In this document: in pieces, positions 8,091-16,497 of the stretch
Layout: each line of letters starts with the position of its first letter
How positions within the stretch are numbered: the first letter of the stretch is position 1
From: Faeciplasma sp900553675
GTDB taxonomy: Bacteria > Bacillota > Clostridia > Oscillospirales > Ruminococcaceae
Assembly: GCA_958428235.1 (NCBI GenBank)
Contig: CAUAFG010000011.1
Span: forward strand, 1 to 64,000
DNA length: 64,000 bases
Direction of reading: 5' to 3'
Notes under the pieces: generated by a model
What the model was told of the DNA's origin: nothing
Databases searched by the model: none
Seen by the model: the letters and a program-made list of their open reading frames with translations, nothing else
Position numbers and translations under genes: made by a program

Positions 8091-8836
8091 CCGAATACCA
8101 CGGCTACAAAATAGAATTTTTCGACGAGATAAATTCCACAAACACGTATCTTGTCGAGCGGGCAAAGGCGGGCGCGCCGGATAAGACCGCCGCAATCGCC
8201 AACCGCCAGACTGCCGGCAGGGGACGGCGGGGCAAAAGCTTTTTCAGCCCCGAAAATACCGGTCTGTATATGTCGATAATCCGGAAATTGGACTGCGGCG
8301 TTCAGACAGCCATGCTGATAACCCCCGCGGTCGCCTGCGCGGTTGCAGAAGCGTTGGAGAGCGTCTCCGGAAAAGAGATGGGCATAAAGTGGGTAAACGA
8401 CATCTATTCCGGCGGCAAAAAGCTATGTGGAATCCTGACCGAGACTAAATTTGATTTTGAGCATGACAAGCTCGACTACGCCGTAATCGGAATAGGCATA
8501 AACCTTATCGAGCCAAAGGGCGGCTTTCCTGCCGAGCTTGAAAGCGTTGCAACGGCGGTATTTTCAGAATACTCCGAAGATACGCGGACTGCGGTAATAC
8601 AAGCTGTACTCGGCAATCTCGACAAATACCTCCCTCAAATCGCCGATAAAAGGTTTTTAGAGGAATACCGCCGCCGCTCGGTGCTGATTGGCAGGACGGT
8701 GAACGTTATAAAAGGGGAGGAAAGCTATCCCGCGCAGGTGCTTGAAATCGACGACAATGCCCGACTGGTGGTTAAAGCAGGGGACAGCGTTTACACTCTT
8801 GATTCGGGAGAGATCAGCATAAGGCTGTCGGAGTGA
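8087..8836 (+). CDS. birA: Biotin-[acetyl-CoA-carboxylase] ligase, single-function type
   Basis: 249 residues. The enzyme activates biotin as biotinyl-AMP and attaches it to carrier proteins such as acetyl-CoA carboxylase. The biotinyl-AMP loop GRGRRGK is at residues 44-50, followed by IKWVNDIY and KLCGILTE; a small SH3-like C-terminal domain ends the protein. There is no N-terminal helix-turn-helix, so it is not a repressor. The ATG overlaps the stop of the preceding fusion gene. An ECF transporter S component follows under its own promoter. Confidence 0.94.
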   Translation: MTEYHGYKIEFFDEINSTNTYLVERAKAGAPDKTAAIANRQTAGRGRRGKSFFSPENTGLYMSIIRKLDCGVQTAMLITPAVACAVAEALESVSGKEMGIKWVNDIYSGGKKLCGILTETKFDFEHDKLDYAVIGIGINLIEPKGGFPAELESVATAVFSEYSEDTRTAVIQAVLGNLDKYLPQIADKRFLEEYRRRSVLIGRTVNVIKGEESYPAQVLEIDDNARLVVKAGDSVYTLDSGEISIRLSE

Positions 8837-8859
8837 AACATAAGCGGCAGACGGTGATA

Positions 8860-8888
8860 TTGACAAACCATCGTGCCTAATGTATAAT
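8860..8888 (+). promoter_or_regulatory. Consensus promoter of the ECF S-component gene
   Basis: TTGACA at 8860-8865, exactly 17 bp, TATAAT at 8883-8888. A parS palindrome starts 12 bp after the -10 box, so ParB could influence this promoter. Confidence 0.85.
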
Positions 8889-8900
8889 TAATTTATTAAG

Positions 8901-8916
8901 TGTTTCACGTGAAACA
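8901..8916. promoter_or_regulatory. parS: parS site in the leader of the ECF S-component gene
   Basis: TGTTTCACGTGAAACA is a perfect palindrome matching the TGTTNCACGTGAAACA consensus exactly. It lies at or just after the predicted transcription start. Confidence 0.9.
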
Positions 8917-8949
8917 TTTTTTCCGAATATTTTTTGGAGGGCGATTATA

Positions 8950-9537
8950 ATGAACGGAAATACAGAGCGTAATACTCATAAGCATATAAAAAATCTTGTG
9001 CTTGCGGCGATGTTTCTGGCAATCGGACTTTTACTTCCGTTTCTGACCGGTCAGCTTAAAACCATCGGAAGTATGCTTCTGCCGATGCACATACCGGTAT
9101 TGCTTTGCGGTCTGATATGCGGCTGGCAGTACGGAGCGGCAGTCGGCGCAATACTTCCACTGCTTAGAAACCTTCTTTTCGGAATGCCGCCTATGCCCGG
9201 CGCGATATCCATGGCGTTCGAGCTTTGCACCTATGGTCTTGTCATCGGGCTGATGTACGGTCTTTCAAAATGGAAGTGCATAATATCGCTTTACCGCAGC
9301 ATGATAGTTGCCATGCTTGCAGGGCGTGCCGTGTGGGGAATTGCGCAATATATAGTTTTAGGAATAAAGGGCGGCTCGTTCGGGTTTGAAGCCTTTATGG
9401 CAGGAGCTTTCCTGAACGCCATCCCCGGAATCATTTTGCAGCTTATATTCATTCCTGTAATGATGGTCGCGCTGGACAGAACCGGCATGGTAAGGTTTAC
9501 AAAGTCGAAGGCAAAATGTGCCGCAAAGGCGGAATGA
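8950..9537 (+). CDS. ECF transporter S component, substrate unknown
   Basis: 195 residues, about five to six membrane helices. S components bind a vitamin or similar micronutrient and dock on a shared EcfAAT energising module, not seen here. The pattern ILPMHIPVLLCG-like (here LLPMHIPVLLCGLICGW), the PLLRNLLFGMPPMPGA segment and a long amphipathic C-terminal stretch match the ECF S family with a PMHIP signature. Start supported by GGAGGG. The neighbouring birA makes biotin or a related cofactor tempting, but the protein does not look like BioY and the substrate is left open. Confidence 0.82.
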   Translation: MNGNTERNTHKHIKNLVLAAMFLAIGLLLPFLTGQLKTIGSMLLPMHIPVLLCGLICGWQYGAAVGAILPLLRNLLFGMPPMPGAISMAFELCTYGLVIGLMYGLSKWKCIISLYRSMIVAMLAGRAVWGIAQYIVLGIKGGSFGFEAFMAGAFLNAIPGIILQLIFIPVMMVALDRTGMVRFTKSKAKCAAKAE

Positions 9538-9648
9538 TTTATATTGCAATAGGCTTATCGCTCTGTGATAGTGTGTATGCTGATAGCACTGTTTATCGGG
9601 CAGATAAGGGCGATAGCAGTTATACTCATGAAAAGAAGGTTGACAGAT

Positions 9649-9930
9649 ATGAACAAGCTTTTACTGATAATTTCCGCCTACATAGCAATCAAAAGCCTGC
9701 TGTATGTGATTATGCCGGAGAAAATGCTAAAATTAGGTCATTCATGGAGGTTTGAATCCGAACCCAGCGTTAAATCGGAAGCCATTTTTGTTGTGAGGTT
9801 TGTGGCAGTGGCAGTGCTTGTTATATCGCTTATTGCAGTAGCAATTGCATTATTTTATGATACCAATTTTGTAAAATCATTTTTGGATGGCTTGGGCTTT
9901 GATTTTCCCGAGCGTTATTCGCTGTGGTAG
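9649..9930 (+). CDS. Small membrane protein
   Basis: 93 residues from ATG 9649, which has GAAGG about 10 bases upstream; the frame stays open further upstream without a good ribosome site. Two hydrophobic helices (about residues 3-17 and 46-70) flank a charged segment containing GHSWRFESEPS. This layout resembles small DUF6199-type membrane proteins, but the match is only suggestive. It ends before a strong two-way terminator. Confidence 0.55.
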   Translation: MNKLLLIISAYIAIKSLLYVIMPEKMLKLGHSWRFESEPSVKSEAIFVVRFVAVAVLVISLIAVAIALFYDTNFVKSFLDGLGFDFPERYSLW

Positions 9931-9935
9931 GATAA

Positions 9936-9993
9936 AAAGACAACTACCGCCGCCCAAAGGAAGCAATTCCCCGGGCGGCGGTAGTTTTTGTCT
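9936..9993. terminator. Bidirectional terminator between convergent genes
   Basis: AACTACCGCCGCCC and GGGCGGCGGTAGTT form a 13-14-bp perfect stem around 17 bases, with A-rich and T-rich flanks on both sides. Confidence 0.9.
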
Positions 9994-10009
9994 TGATTTT
10001 TCTAAGCAG

Positions 10010-10423
10010 TTATAAGACCATTAAAAGCGTTCCCGCGCCGATAAGTGCGCATCCGATAAGAGATTTCGCGGTGAAATCCTCATGAAGGAACACAAAAGCC
10101 AGTATCAGGGTTATAACAACGCTAAGCTTGTCAATCGGCACAACCTTTGAAGCCTCGCCGATCTGCAAAGCCTTGTAATAGCAGAGCCACGAAGCGCCGG
10201 TGGCAAGCCCCGAAAGGATGAGGAATATCCAGCTTTTTCGGCTTATATCCGATATGCCGCCCTGAGTGTTGGTTATAAACACCATCCCCCAGGACATTAT
10301 CACCACAACAACCGTTCTGATAGCGGTTGCAAGGTTAGAGTTTACGCCCTCAATTCCCACCTTTGCAAGAATGGATGTTAAGGACGCGAAAACTGCCGAC
10401 AAAAGAGCCATTATAAACCACAT
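10010..10423 (-). CDS. EamA-type (drug/metabolite superfamily) small transporter
   Basis: 137 residues with four to five membrane helices, i.e. a single EamA repeat (most EamA proteins have two). The start MWFIMALLSAVFASLTSILAK and the end VFLHEDFTAKSLIGCALIGAG are typical of this family, as in two-subunit or homodimeric small exporters. Substrate unknown. A GGGAGTA ribosome site precedes the ATG. It lies downstream of glyS on the same strand and may be read with it. Confidence 0.85.
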   Translation of the reverse strand: MWFIMALLSAVFASLTSILAKVGIEGVNSNLATAIRTVVVVIMSWGMVFITNTQGGISDISRKSWIFLILSGLATGASWLCYYKALQIGEASKVVPIDKLSVVITLILAFVFLHEDFTAKSLIGCALIGAGTLLMVL

Positions 10424-10482
10424 TATTACTACTCCCTTTGTAAAAACCCGCCTTAGCCGTAGGCAAAAGCGGGTTGATTTTA

Positions 10483-11862
10483 TCAGAATTCAATTCTTGA
10501 AGCGATGTATCGCTCAAGCTCGTCGATGGGCAGTCTTACCTGTTCCATTGTGTCTCTGTCGCGGACGGTTACGCAGTTATCATTGAGCGAATCGAAGTCG
10601 AAGGTTATGCACCACGGGGTGCCGATCTCGTCCTCGCGGCGGTAGCGCTTGCCGATAGAGCCGGTTTCGTCGAAGTCGGTCATGAACTTTTTGGAGAGCT
10701 TTTCATAGACCTTCATAGCGTCGTCTGAAAGCTTCTTTGAAAGCGGCAGAACCGCGCACTTGTAAGGAGCGATAGCGGGGTTGAGGTGCAGGACAGTTCT
10801 TACGTCGTTCTTCTCGGCGTCGATGACCTCTTCGTCGTAAGCCTCGCACAGAAGTGCCAGAACTGTTCTGTCCAGACCGTAGGTGGATTCGATTATGAAC
10901 GGGATAAACCGCTCGTTGGTTTCGGGGTCGAGATACTCCATCTTGGTGCCGCTGTATTCCTGGTGTCTGGTAAGGTCGAAGTTGGTGCGGTTGTGGGTGC
11001 CGTTAACCTCGCCCCAGCCGAATGGGAACAGGAACTCGATATCGCAGGCTGCCTTTGCATAGTGGGCAAGCTTTTCGTGGTCGTGGAATCTTAAATGCTC
11101 GGACGGGATTCCAAGATCCTCGTAGAACTTGTGACCATAGTTTTTAAAGTACTCGTAAAGCTCGGTGTCGGTGCCCTCTTTACAGAAGGTCTGGAACTCC
11201 ATCTGTTCAAACTCGATGGTGCGGAAGGTGAAGTTACCTGGGGTGATTTCGTTTCTGAACGCCTTGCCTATCTGACCGATAGAGAAGGGGAGCTTTGCGC
11301 GCATGGTGCGCTGAACGTTGAGGAAGTTGACGTATTCGCCCTGAGCGTTTTCGGGTCTGAGATAAATTACGCTCTTGGCGTTTTCGGTGACTCCGCGGAA
11401 GGTCTGGAACATAAGGTTAAACTCGCGGATTTCGGTGAAATTGTGCTTTCCGCAGTGAGGGCAGGGGATATGGTGCTCTTTGATGTATTCAAACATCTCC
11501 TGCTTTGTCATGCCGTCGGCATGGGCGTTGGGGTCGAAATCATCTATAAGATTGTCAGCGCGGTGGCGCATTTTGCATTCCTTGCAGTCTAAAAGCGGGT
11601 CGGAGAAGCTTGCAACGTGTCCCGAAGCCTCCCACACGCGGGGGTGCATTAAGATGTCGGCGTCAACCTCGTAGCTGTTTTTTCTTTCCTGGATAAAGCG
11701 TTTACGCCAGGCGTCCTTAACGTTGTTTTTCATTCTTGCGCCCAAAGGACCATAGTCCCACGTGTTGGCAAGACCGCCGTAGATGTCGCTTCCGGGGAAG
11801 ATAAATCCTCTGCCCTTGCATAGAGCGACGATTTTATCCATAGTCTTTAATGAGTTATCCAT
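10483..11862 (-). CDS. glyS: Glycyl-tRNA synthetase, class II dimeric type
   Basis: 459 residues. This is the alpha-2 single-chain enzyme, not the bacterial alpha/beta form. The class II core is visible: GSDIYGGLANTWDYGPLG near the start, motif 2 around FRNEITPGNFTFRTIEFEQMEF, and a C-terminal anticodon-binding domain beginning APYKCAVLPLSKK. An insert containing CKECKMRHRAD and CPHCGKHN has four cysteines suited to zinc. Its promoter is at 11945-11973; no T-box signature is visible in the leader. Confidence 0.96.
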   Translation of the reverse strand: MDNSLKTMDKIVALCKGRGFIFPGSDIYGGLANTWDYGPLGARMKNNVKDAWRKRFIQERKNSYEVDADILMHPRVWEASGHVASFSDPLLDCKECKMRHRADNLIDDFDPNAHADGMTKQEMFEYIKEHHIPCPHCGKHNFTEIREFNLMFQTFRGVTENAKSVIYLRPENAQGEYVNFLNVQRTMRAKLPFSIGQIGKAFRNEITPGNFTFRTIEFEQMEFQTFCKEGTDTELYEYFKNYGHKFYEDLGIPSEHLRFHDHEKLAHYAKAACDIEFLFPFGWGEVNGTHNRTNFDLTRHQEYSGTKMEYLDPETNERFIPFIIESTYGLDRTVLALLCEAYDEEVIDAEKNDVRTVLHLNPAIAPYKCAVLPLSKKLSDDAMKVYEKLSKKFMTDFDETGSIGKRYRREDEIGTPWCITFDFDSLNDNCVTVRDRDTMEQVRLPIDELERYIASRIEF

Positions 11863-11944
11863 ACTTATTAATTCCTTTCATTTGAAGCAGGGCGGCAGAA
11901 CGCAAGCCCGAGCTTCTCATATTATGTTAATAGCGTCAAGATGT

Positions 11945-11973
11945 ATTTTAATCCATATTGGCGGAGTTGTCAA
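11945..11973 (-). promoter_or_regulatory. Promoter of glyS
   Basis: On the minus strand TTGACA (11968-11973) and TAAAAT (11945-11950) are separated by 17 bp. The rest of the 350-bp gap (11863-12211) holds this promoter, the serC promoter and nothing else recognisable. Confidence 0.7.
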
Positions 11974-12099
11974 GGTGTATTGGGAAAATTATTGAAGAGG
12001 GTATGACAGGATTCGTATTCAGCACTATTCTCATAGAGATTGTGTCAAAATAACCAAATTCATTGCTTTAATGTGATAATAATTTTTGTTTTTGTACTG

Positions 12100-12128
12100 T
12101 TGACACTTGTTCGTGTATGAAGTATAAT
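12100..12128 (+). promoter_or_regulatory. Consensus promoter of serC-serA
   Basis: TTGACA at 12100-12105, 17 bp, TATAAT at 12123-12128. The leader is about 75 nt with no clear riboswitch. Confidence 0.85.
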
Positions 12129-12211
12129 AGATGACAATAACAACACGGCTATAGCTAAACGGCTTTGCCGCAGTATATTAATAAAGTGTAATCACAATGG
12201 AGGTCATTAAA

Positions 12212-13291
12212 ATGAGAGTTTACAACTTCAGCGCGGGTCCTGCAATGCTCCCGGAGGAAGTATTGAAAAGAGCGGCGGATGAAATGCTGGAATACGGCGA
12301 ATCCGGACAGTCGGTTATGGAGATGTCCCACCGTTCAAAGGAGTATCAGGCTATTATCGACAGCGTTGAGGCAAAGCTCCGCGAGGTAATGGCTATCCCG
12401 GATAACTATAAGGTCCTGTTTTTGCAGGGCGGCGCTTCCAGCCAGTTTGCAATGATTCCCTTAAATCTTATGAACAAAAACAACAAGGCGGATTTTGTTA
12501 TCACCGGTCAGTGGGCAAATAAGGCTTATCAGGAGGCTTCGAGATACGGCAAGTGCAATATCGTTGCTTCCTCCAAAGATAAAACATTCTCTTATATCCC
12601 CGAGCTTGACGAATCCAAGTTCGACCCCGAGGCTGACTATTTCCACATCTGCTACAACAACACCATCTACGGCACCCGCTTCAACGAGCTTCCCGACACC
12701 AATGGCGTTCCGATAATCGCGGATATGTCCAGCTGCATACTTTCCGAGCCGGTAGACGTTTCAAAATACGGCATGATCTACGCCGGCGCTCAGAAGAATA
12801 TGGGTCCTGCGGGTCTTACCGTTGTCATCATCCGCGAGGATCTTGTAGGCAATGCCATGGATATCACCCCCACCATGTTCAACTACAAGACCCATGTCGA
12901 CAACGGCTCGATGTACAACACCCCTCCGACATACGGAATATATATCCTCGGTCTGGTTCTCGACTGGATAAAGGATAAGGGCGGACTTACGGCTATGGCA
13001 GACATCAACAAGAAAAAGGCTGAGCTTTTGTATAATACTTTAGATAACTCCAAGCTCTTCAAGCCCACTGTTCAGGGCAAGGATCGCTCGCTTATGAACG
13101 TTCCCTTCGTAACCGGAAGCGACGAGCTGGACGCCAAGTTTGTCTCCGAAGCCAAGAAGGCAGGATTTATCAACATCAAGGGTCACCGCACCGTTGGCGG
13201 AATGAGAGCTTCCATCTACAACGCAATGCCTTACGAGGGCGTTGAAAAGCTCTGCGAATTTATAAGAAAGTTTGAGGCTGAAAATGTATAA
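12212..13291 (+). CDS. serC: Phosphoserine aminotransferase
   Basis: 359 residues from ATG 12212 (TGGAGGT 10 bases upstream; an in-frame ATG at 12197 is part of that ribosome site). PLP enzyme turning 3-phosphohydroxypyruvate plus glutamate into phosphoserine. Family signatures: NFSAGPAMLPEEVL at the start, FLQGGASSQFAMIPLN, and YAGAQKNMGPAG, whose lysine carries PLP. The start of serA lies inside its last codons, so the pair forms one coupled operon for serine synthesis; serB is not in the window. Confidence 0.96.
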   Translation: MRVYNFSAGPAMLPEEVLKRAADEMLEYGESGQSVMEMSHRSKEYQAIIDSVEAKLREVMAIPDNYKVLFLQGGASSQFAMIPLNLMNKNNKADFVITGQWANKAYQEASRYGKCNIVASSKDKTFSYIPELDESKFDPEADYFHICYNNTIYGTRFNELPDTNGVPIIADMSSCILSEPVDVSKYGMIYAGAQKNMGPAGLTVVIIREDLVGNAMDITPTMFNYKTHVDNGSMYNTPPTYGIYILGLVLDWIKDKGGLTAMADINKKKAELLYNTLDNSKLFKPTVQGKDRSLMNVPFVTGSDELDAKFVSEAKKAGFINIKGHRTVGGMRASIYNAMPYEGVEKLCEFIRKFEAENV

Positions 13292-14444
13292 TATTTTAAC
13301 TCTTAATAAAATTGCCGCAGTCGGCACCGACAATTTCAATAAAGCTTACTATAACGTTGCAGATAACGTTGCCAATCCCGACGCTATAATGGTTCGTTCG
13401 GCAAATATGCTGGATTACGAGTTCAACCCCGAGCTTCTGGCTATTGCCAGAGCCGGAGCGGGCGTTAACAATATCCCGATAGACCGTTGCTCAGAGGCAG
13501 GTATCTGCGTGTTCAACACTCCCGGCGCAAACGCAAACGCCGTTAAGGAGCTTGTTATAGCGGGTATGCTTTTGGCTTCAAGAAAGGTTGCCAACGCCAT
13601 CGACTGGGCTAAGACCCTTAAGGGTCAGGGCACAGAGGTCGGAAAGCTCGTCGAAAAAGGAAAGAGCCAGTTTGTAGGTCCCGAAATCATGGGCAAGACC
13701 CTTGGTATCGTGGGCTTGGGAGCTATCGGCGTAAAGGTAGCCAACACCGCCCTGTCTCTCGGCATGAAGGTTGTCGGATACGACCCCTTCCTTTCCGTAA
13801 CTGCTGCTTTAGGCTTAAAGCCGGGCGTAAAGGTTGTTAAAACCCTGCCGGAGGTTTATGCCGAGGCTGACTATCTCACCCTCCACCTTCCCTGCAACGC
13901 CGAAACCAAAAACACCGTCTGCGCCGATTCCTTGGCAAAGATGAAGGACGGCGTAAGGATTCTTAACTTTGCAAGAGGAGAGCTTGTAAACTCTGCCGAT
14001 ATAGTAGCTGCACTTGCTTCGGGCAAGGTTGCGGCATACGTCACCGACTTCCCGTCTGACGAGGTTATCGGGGTAGACGGAGTTACCGCAATCCCCCACC
14101 TTGGTGCTTCCACCCCCGAATCGGAGGACAACTGTGCTTACATGGCTGCAATCGAGCTTATCGACTATATCGAAACCGGGAAGGTTCACAACTCGGTAAA
14201 CCTTCCCGACTGCGAGCTTGCAAAGACTGCCGACCATCTGGTATGCGTTATCCATAAGAATGTTCCCACCATGTTCTCTCAGGTAACAGCGATAATTTCC
14301 GGCACAGGCGCAAATATCGAAAGCGTTGCTTCCAAGTCCAAGAAGGACTGGGCATACACCATGCTTGACGTCACCGGCGACGTTAAGACCGCCTGCAAGG
14401 ACATTGAAGCTATCGATGGCGTTGTTAAGGTAAGAGTGCTGTAA
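13284..14444 (+). CDS. serA: D-3-phosphoglycerate dehydrogenase
   Basis: 386 residues from ATG 13284, which has GAGG 7 bases upstream and overlaps the serC stop by 8 bp; an upstream TTG at 13272 is less likely. It makes 3-phosphohydroxypyruvate from 3-phosphoglycerate with NAD. The Rossmann motif GLGAIGVKVANTA is near residue 150, the catalytic Arg/Glu/His set lies in NFARGELVN and AIPHLGAST, and residues about 310-386 are an ACT domain that probably senses serine. This is the short form without the intervening ASB domain. Confidence 0.95.
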   Translation: MYNILTLNKIAAVGTDNFNKAYYNVADNVANPDAIMVRSANMLDYEFNPELLAIARAGAGVNNIPIDRCSEAGICVFNTPGANANAVKELVIAGMLLASRKVANAIDWAKTLKGQGTEVGKLVEKGKSQFVGPEIMGKTLGIVGLGAIGVKVANTALSLGMKVVGYDPFLSVTAALGLKPGVKVVKTLPEVYAEADYLTLHLPCNAETKNTVCADSLAKMKDGVRILNFARGELVNSADIVAALASGKVAAYVTDFPSDEVIGVDGVTAIPHLGASTPESEDNCAYMAAIELIDYIETGKVHNSVNLPDCELAKTADHLVCVIHKNVPTMFSQVTAIISGTGANIESVASKSKKDWAYTMLDVTGDVKTACKDIEAIDGVVKVRVL

Positions 14445-14702
14445 AGTGATGCACTCGCTACGCGAGCGTGATTCGCTTCGCTGGTGATAAGTGATACACG
14501 CCTGACGGCGCGTTAAGGTATCGCCTAACGGCGATGGAATAAAAATGCGTTGGCAGATTTTATCTGCCAATGCATTTTAATTTCTCTAAAATCCGTCGGC
14601 GTAAGCCGACTCCTCATCGCGCCATCAGGCGTGTATCACTACGAGCTCAGCGAGTGCATCACCAGCGAAGCGAATCACTTGCGGCGTCAGCCGCAGCATA
14701 AC
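14445..14702. repeat. Inverted array of small hairpin repeats flanking a terminator
   Basis: Modules such as GTGATGCACTCGCT, GTGATTCGCTTCGCTG and GTGATACACGCCTGACGG on the left recur in reverse complement on the right (about 14615-14690), in shuffled order. The centre holds GGTATCGCC/GGCGATGG (14515-14537) and the terminator at 14541-14580. The whole gap between serA and the deacetylase gene is made of these units. Confidence 0.8.
14541..14580. terminator. Bidirectional terminator between serA and the deacetylase gene
   Basis: AAAATGCGTTGGCAGAT pairs with ATCTGCCAATGCATTTT over 17 bp (one G-U) with a 3-base loop; A and T flanks serve both directions. Confidence 0.9.
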
Positions 14703-15548
14703 TCAATACTTTGCCGTTTCTCCGGGTTTAACGCTGATAACCTCATCCGACCGATACCAGTCGCCCTTTGCAAGCCAGATTTCCTTTGCGGTTGGGTTGT
14801 AAACCATCCTTGTTTCGGGACTTACCGAGTATTCAAGTGCCTGATATGCCTTGTGATATTCGCATATCTCAATATTTGTCGCAAACCAGAGCTGCTCTCT
14901 GTGTTCGTTCATAAACTTCAAGAAGTTTTCGATTACCTCCCAGTTGTTGTCGTTGCGGAACTCGGCGGTGTGTCCCCAAAGATAGAACATACGCGGGTCG
15001 TCGGTGTCCATATCGACAAACTTCTGAGCCAGCTCCATAAGCTTGGGGCTTTTGTGATGTGCGGTTGCAAAAAGCCTCAGCCAGTCCTCGGGCATGCCAA
15101 AATCCTCGCGGCAGCAGACGGTGCGGCAATACTTGATACCGTTTCTGCGCAGCGCTTCGACCGCCGTATCGTTATAAGAGCCGTAGGGGTAAGCCGCCCC
15201 GCGGACTACAATTCCATACTGCGCTTCGAGATTGGCACGGTCGGCTGAAATCTCATAGTTAAGCTCGGCTTCGGTAAGACGGGTGAAATCTCTGTGTTCA
15301 AGACCGTGAACCGCTATTTCAACGCCGTGAGCCTTGTACTCCTTGAGGGCTTCGGTTTTGGTCATTCTCGGCCATCCGCCGTCCGGCTGGGTGCCCTCCT
15401 CGCGGTAAAGCCCCGAGCTTACGTTGAATGTTCCTTTAACTCCGTACCTGTCCATAAGCTCCATCAGACGGATATCGTCGAACAAGCCGTCGTCGTAGCT
15501 AAGTGTGACAGCCTTTTTAAGACCGCCCGGAAAACGCATTTTCAGCAT
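14703..15548 (-). CDS. Polysaccharide deacetylase (NodB-like, CE4) family protein
   Basis: 281 residues. The NodB-fold motifs are present: TLSYDDG (motif 1, catalytic base and metal Asp, near residue 16-20), VHGLEH (metal histidines, near 78-83), and AAYPYGSYND (motif 3). Family members remove N- or O-acetyl groups from sugars. No signal peptide, so a cytoplasmic substrate such as an acetylated oligosaccharide is likely. GGGAGGAT precedes the ATG. It is transcribed divergently from tatD. Confidence 0.87.
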   Translation of the reverse strand: MLKMRFPGGLKKAVTLSYDDGLFDDIRLMELMDRYGVKGTFNVSSGLYREEGTQPDGGWPRMTKTEALKEYKAHGVEIAVHGLEHRDFTRLTEAELNYEISADRANLEAQYGIVVRGAAYPYGSYNDTAVEALRRNGIKYCRTVCCREDFGMPEDWLRLFATAHHKSPKLMELAQKFVDMDTDDPRMFYLWGHTAEFRNDNNWEVIENFLKFMNEHREQLWFATNIEICEYHKAYQALEYSVSPETRMVYNPTAKEIWLAKGDWYRSDEVISVKPGETAKY

Positions 15549-15572
15549 GATATTATCCTCCCAAAAAATTTA

Positions 15573-15601
15573 TTGACAATCAAATTAATATCGGATATTA
15601 T
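15573..15601 (+). promoter_or_regulatory. Promoter of tatD
   Basis: TTGACA at 15573-15578, 17 bp, TATTAT at 15596-15601. It overlaps the oppositely directed deacetylase promoter. Confidence 0.75.
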
Positions 15602-15602
15602 A

Positions 15603-15631
15603 AGTATACAATATCGGGAAGATTTTTTCAA
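15603..15631 (-). promoter_or_regulatory. Promoter of the deacetylase gene
   Basis: On the minus strand TTGAAA (15626-15631) and TATACT (15603-15608) are separated by 17 bp. The two -10 regions of the divergent promoters lie back to back, so the genes probably compete for polymerase. Confidence 0.7.
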
Positions 15632-15671
15632 CAGAAATTTCAGCTTTTGTTGATATTTTAAGAGGTGCATT

Positions 15672-16445
15672 ATGCAGGATCTGATAAATATATTCGACAC
15701 TCACTCACATTACGACGACCCGCGCTTCGACGGCGTGCGCGAGGAGCTTGTAGCCTCCCTTTTCGACAGGGGAATAAGCGGGATAATTCACGCCGCCGTG
15801 GACTTCAAATCATCCGAATACGGCACTGCCGCCGCAAAAAGCTATGAAAAATATTACGCCGCAGTGGGAATCCATCCCGAAAACCTCTACGACGCGCAGG
15901 GGGATTATATAAATCGGCTGAGGGAAGCAGCACTGTCATGCAAAAAGGTGGTGGCAATAGGGGAGATAGGTCTTGACTATCACTATGAGGGCTACGACCG
16001 CGAGGCACAGATTAAAGTCTTCCGCGAGCAGATTGTGCTTGCCAACGAGCTTAGCCTGCCGATAATAGTCCACTGCCGCGATGCCGTGGGCGACTGCATG
16101 GATATCCTGCGCGAGCTTAAGCCCAAAGGGGTAATGCACTGCTTTTCCGGCTCGGAGGAGACCGCCAAGGAGGTTATATCTCTGGGGATGTATATAGGCT
16201 TTACCGGTGCGCTGACCTTTAAAAACTCCAAAAAGGCGCAAAGGGTGGCGCAGTACTTGCCAATCGACCGACTTCTTTTGGAGACCGACTGCCCCTATAT
16301 GGCTCCCGAGCCTTTCAGGGGTAAAACCTGTGATTCCTCTATGATTCGCTTTACCGCTCAGAAGGCGGCAGAGCTTAAGGGAATGGACTGCGCCGAGCTT
16401 CTTGTAAGGACAAGGGAGAACGCCGAAAGGCTGTTTGGAATATAA
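15672..16445 (+). CDS. tatD: TatD family metal-dependent deoxyribonuclease
   Basis: 257 residues, standard length. TatD proteins are TIM-barrel hydrolases acting as 3'-5' DNA exonucleases in repair and quality control. Metal ligands are visible in order: THSHYDD at the start, GEIGLDYH near residue 97, IVHCRDA, MHCFSGS and LETDCPY. AAGAGGTG precedes the ATG. In Firmicutes tatD often follows metG; here metG is 42 kb away and tatD stands alone. Confidence 0.94.
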   Translation: MQDLINIFDTHSHYDDPRFDGVREELVASLFDRGISGIIHAAVDFKSSEYGTAAAKSYEKYYAAVGIHPENLYDAQGDYINRLREAALSCKKVVAIGEIGLDYHYEGYDREAQIKVFREQIVLANELSLPIIVHCRDAVGDCMDILRELKPKGVMHCFSGSEETAKEVISLGMYIGFTGALTFKNSKKAQRVAQYLPIDRLLLETDCPYMAPEPFRGKTCDSSMIRFTAQKAAELKGMDCAELLVRTRENAERLFGI

Positions 16446-16452
16446 TAATTAA

Positions 16453-16486
16453 GGTCTGCGGAGATTTTATCCCGCAGACCGTTTTA
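16453..16486 (+). terminator. Intrinsic terminator after tatD
   Basis: GGTCTGCGG pairs with CCGCAGACC around 11 bases, followed by GTTTTAG. Confidence 0.8.
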
Positions 16487-16497
16487 GCTTATCGGAA

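Noticed and set aside
11095..11592. 165-codon frame antisense to glyS
   Set aside because: Shadow of a highly conserved synthetase; codon pattern mirrors glyS and no ribosome site precedes it.
11863..12211. T-box leader for glyS (also checked before serS, gltX and metG)
   Set aside because: No TGG-containing antiterminator box or long leader was found; the promoters lie close to the genes or the genes are inside operons.
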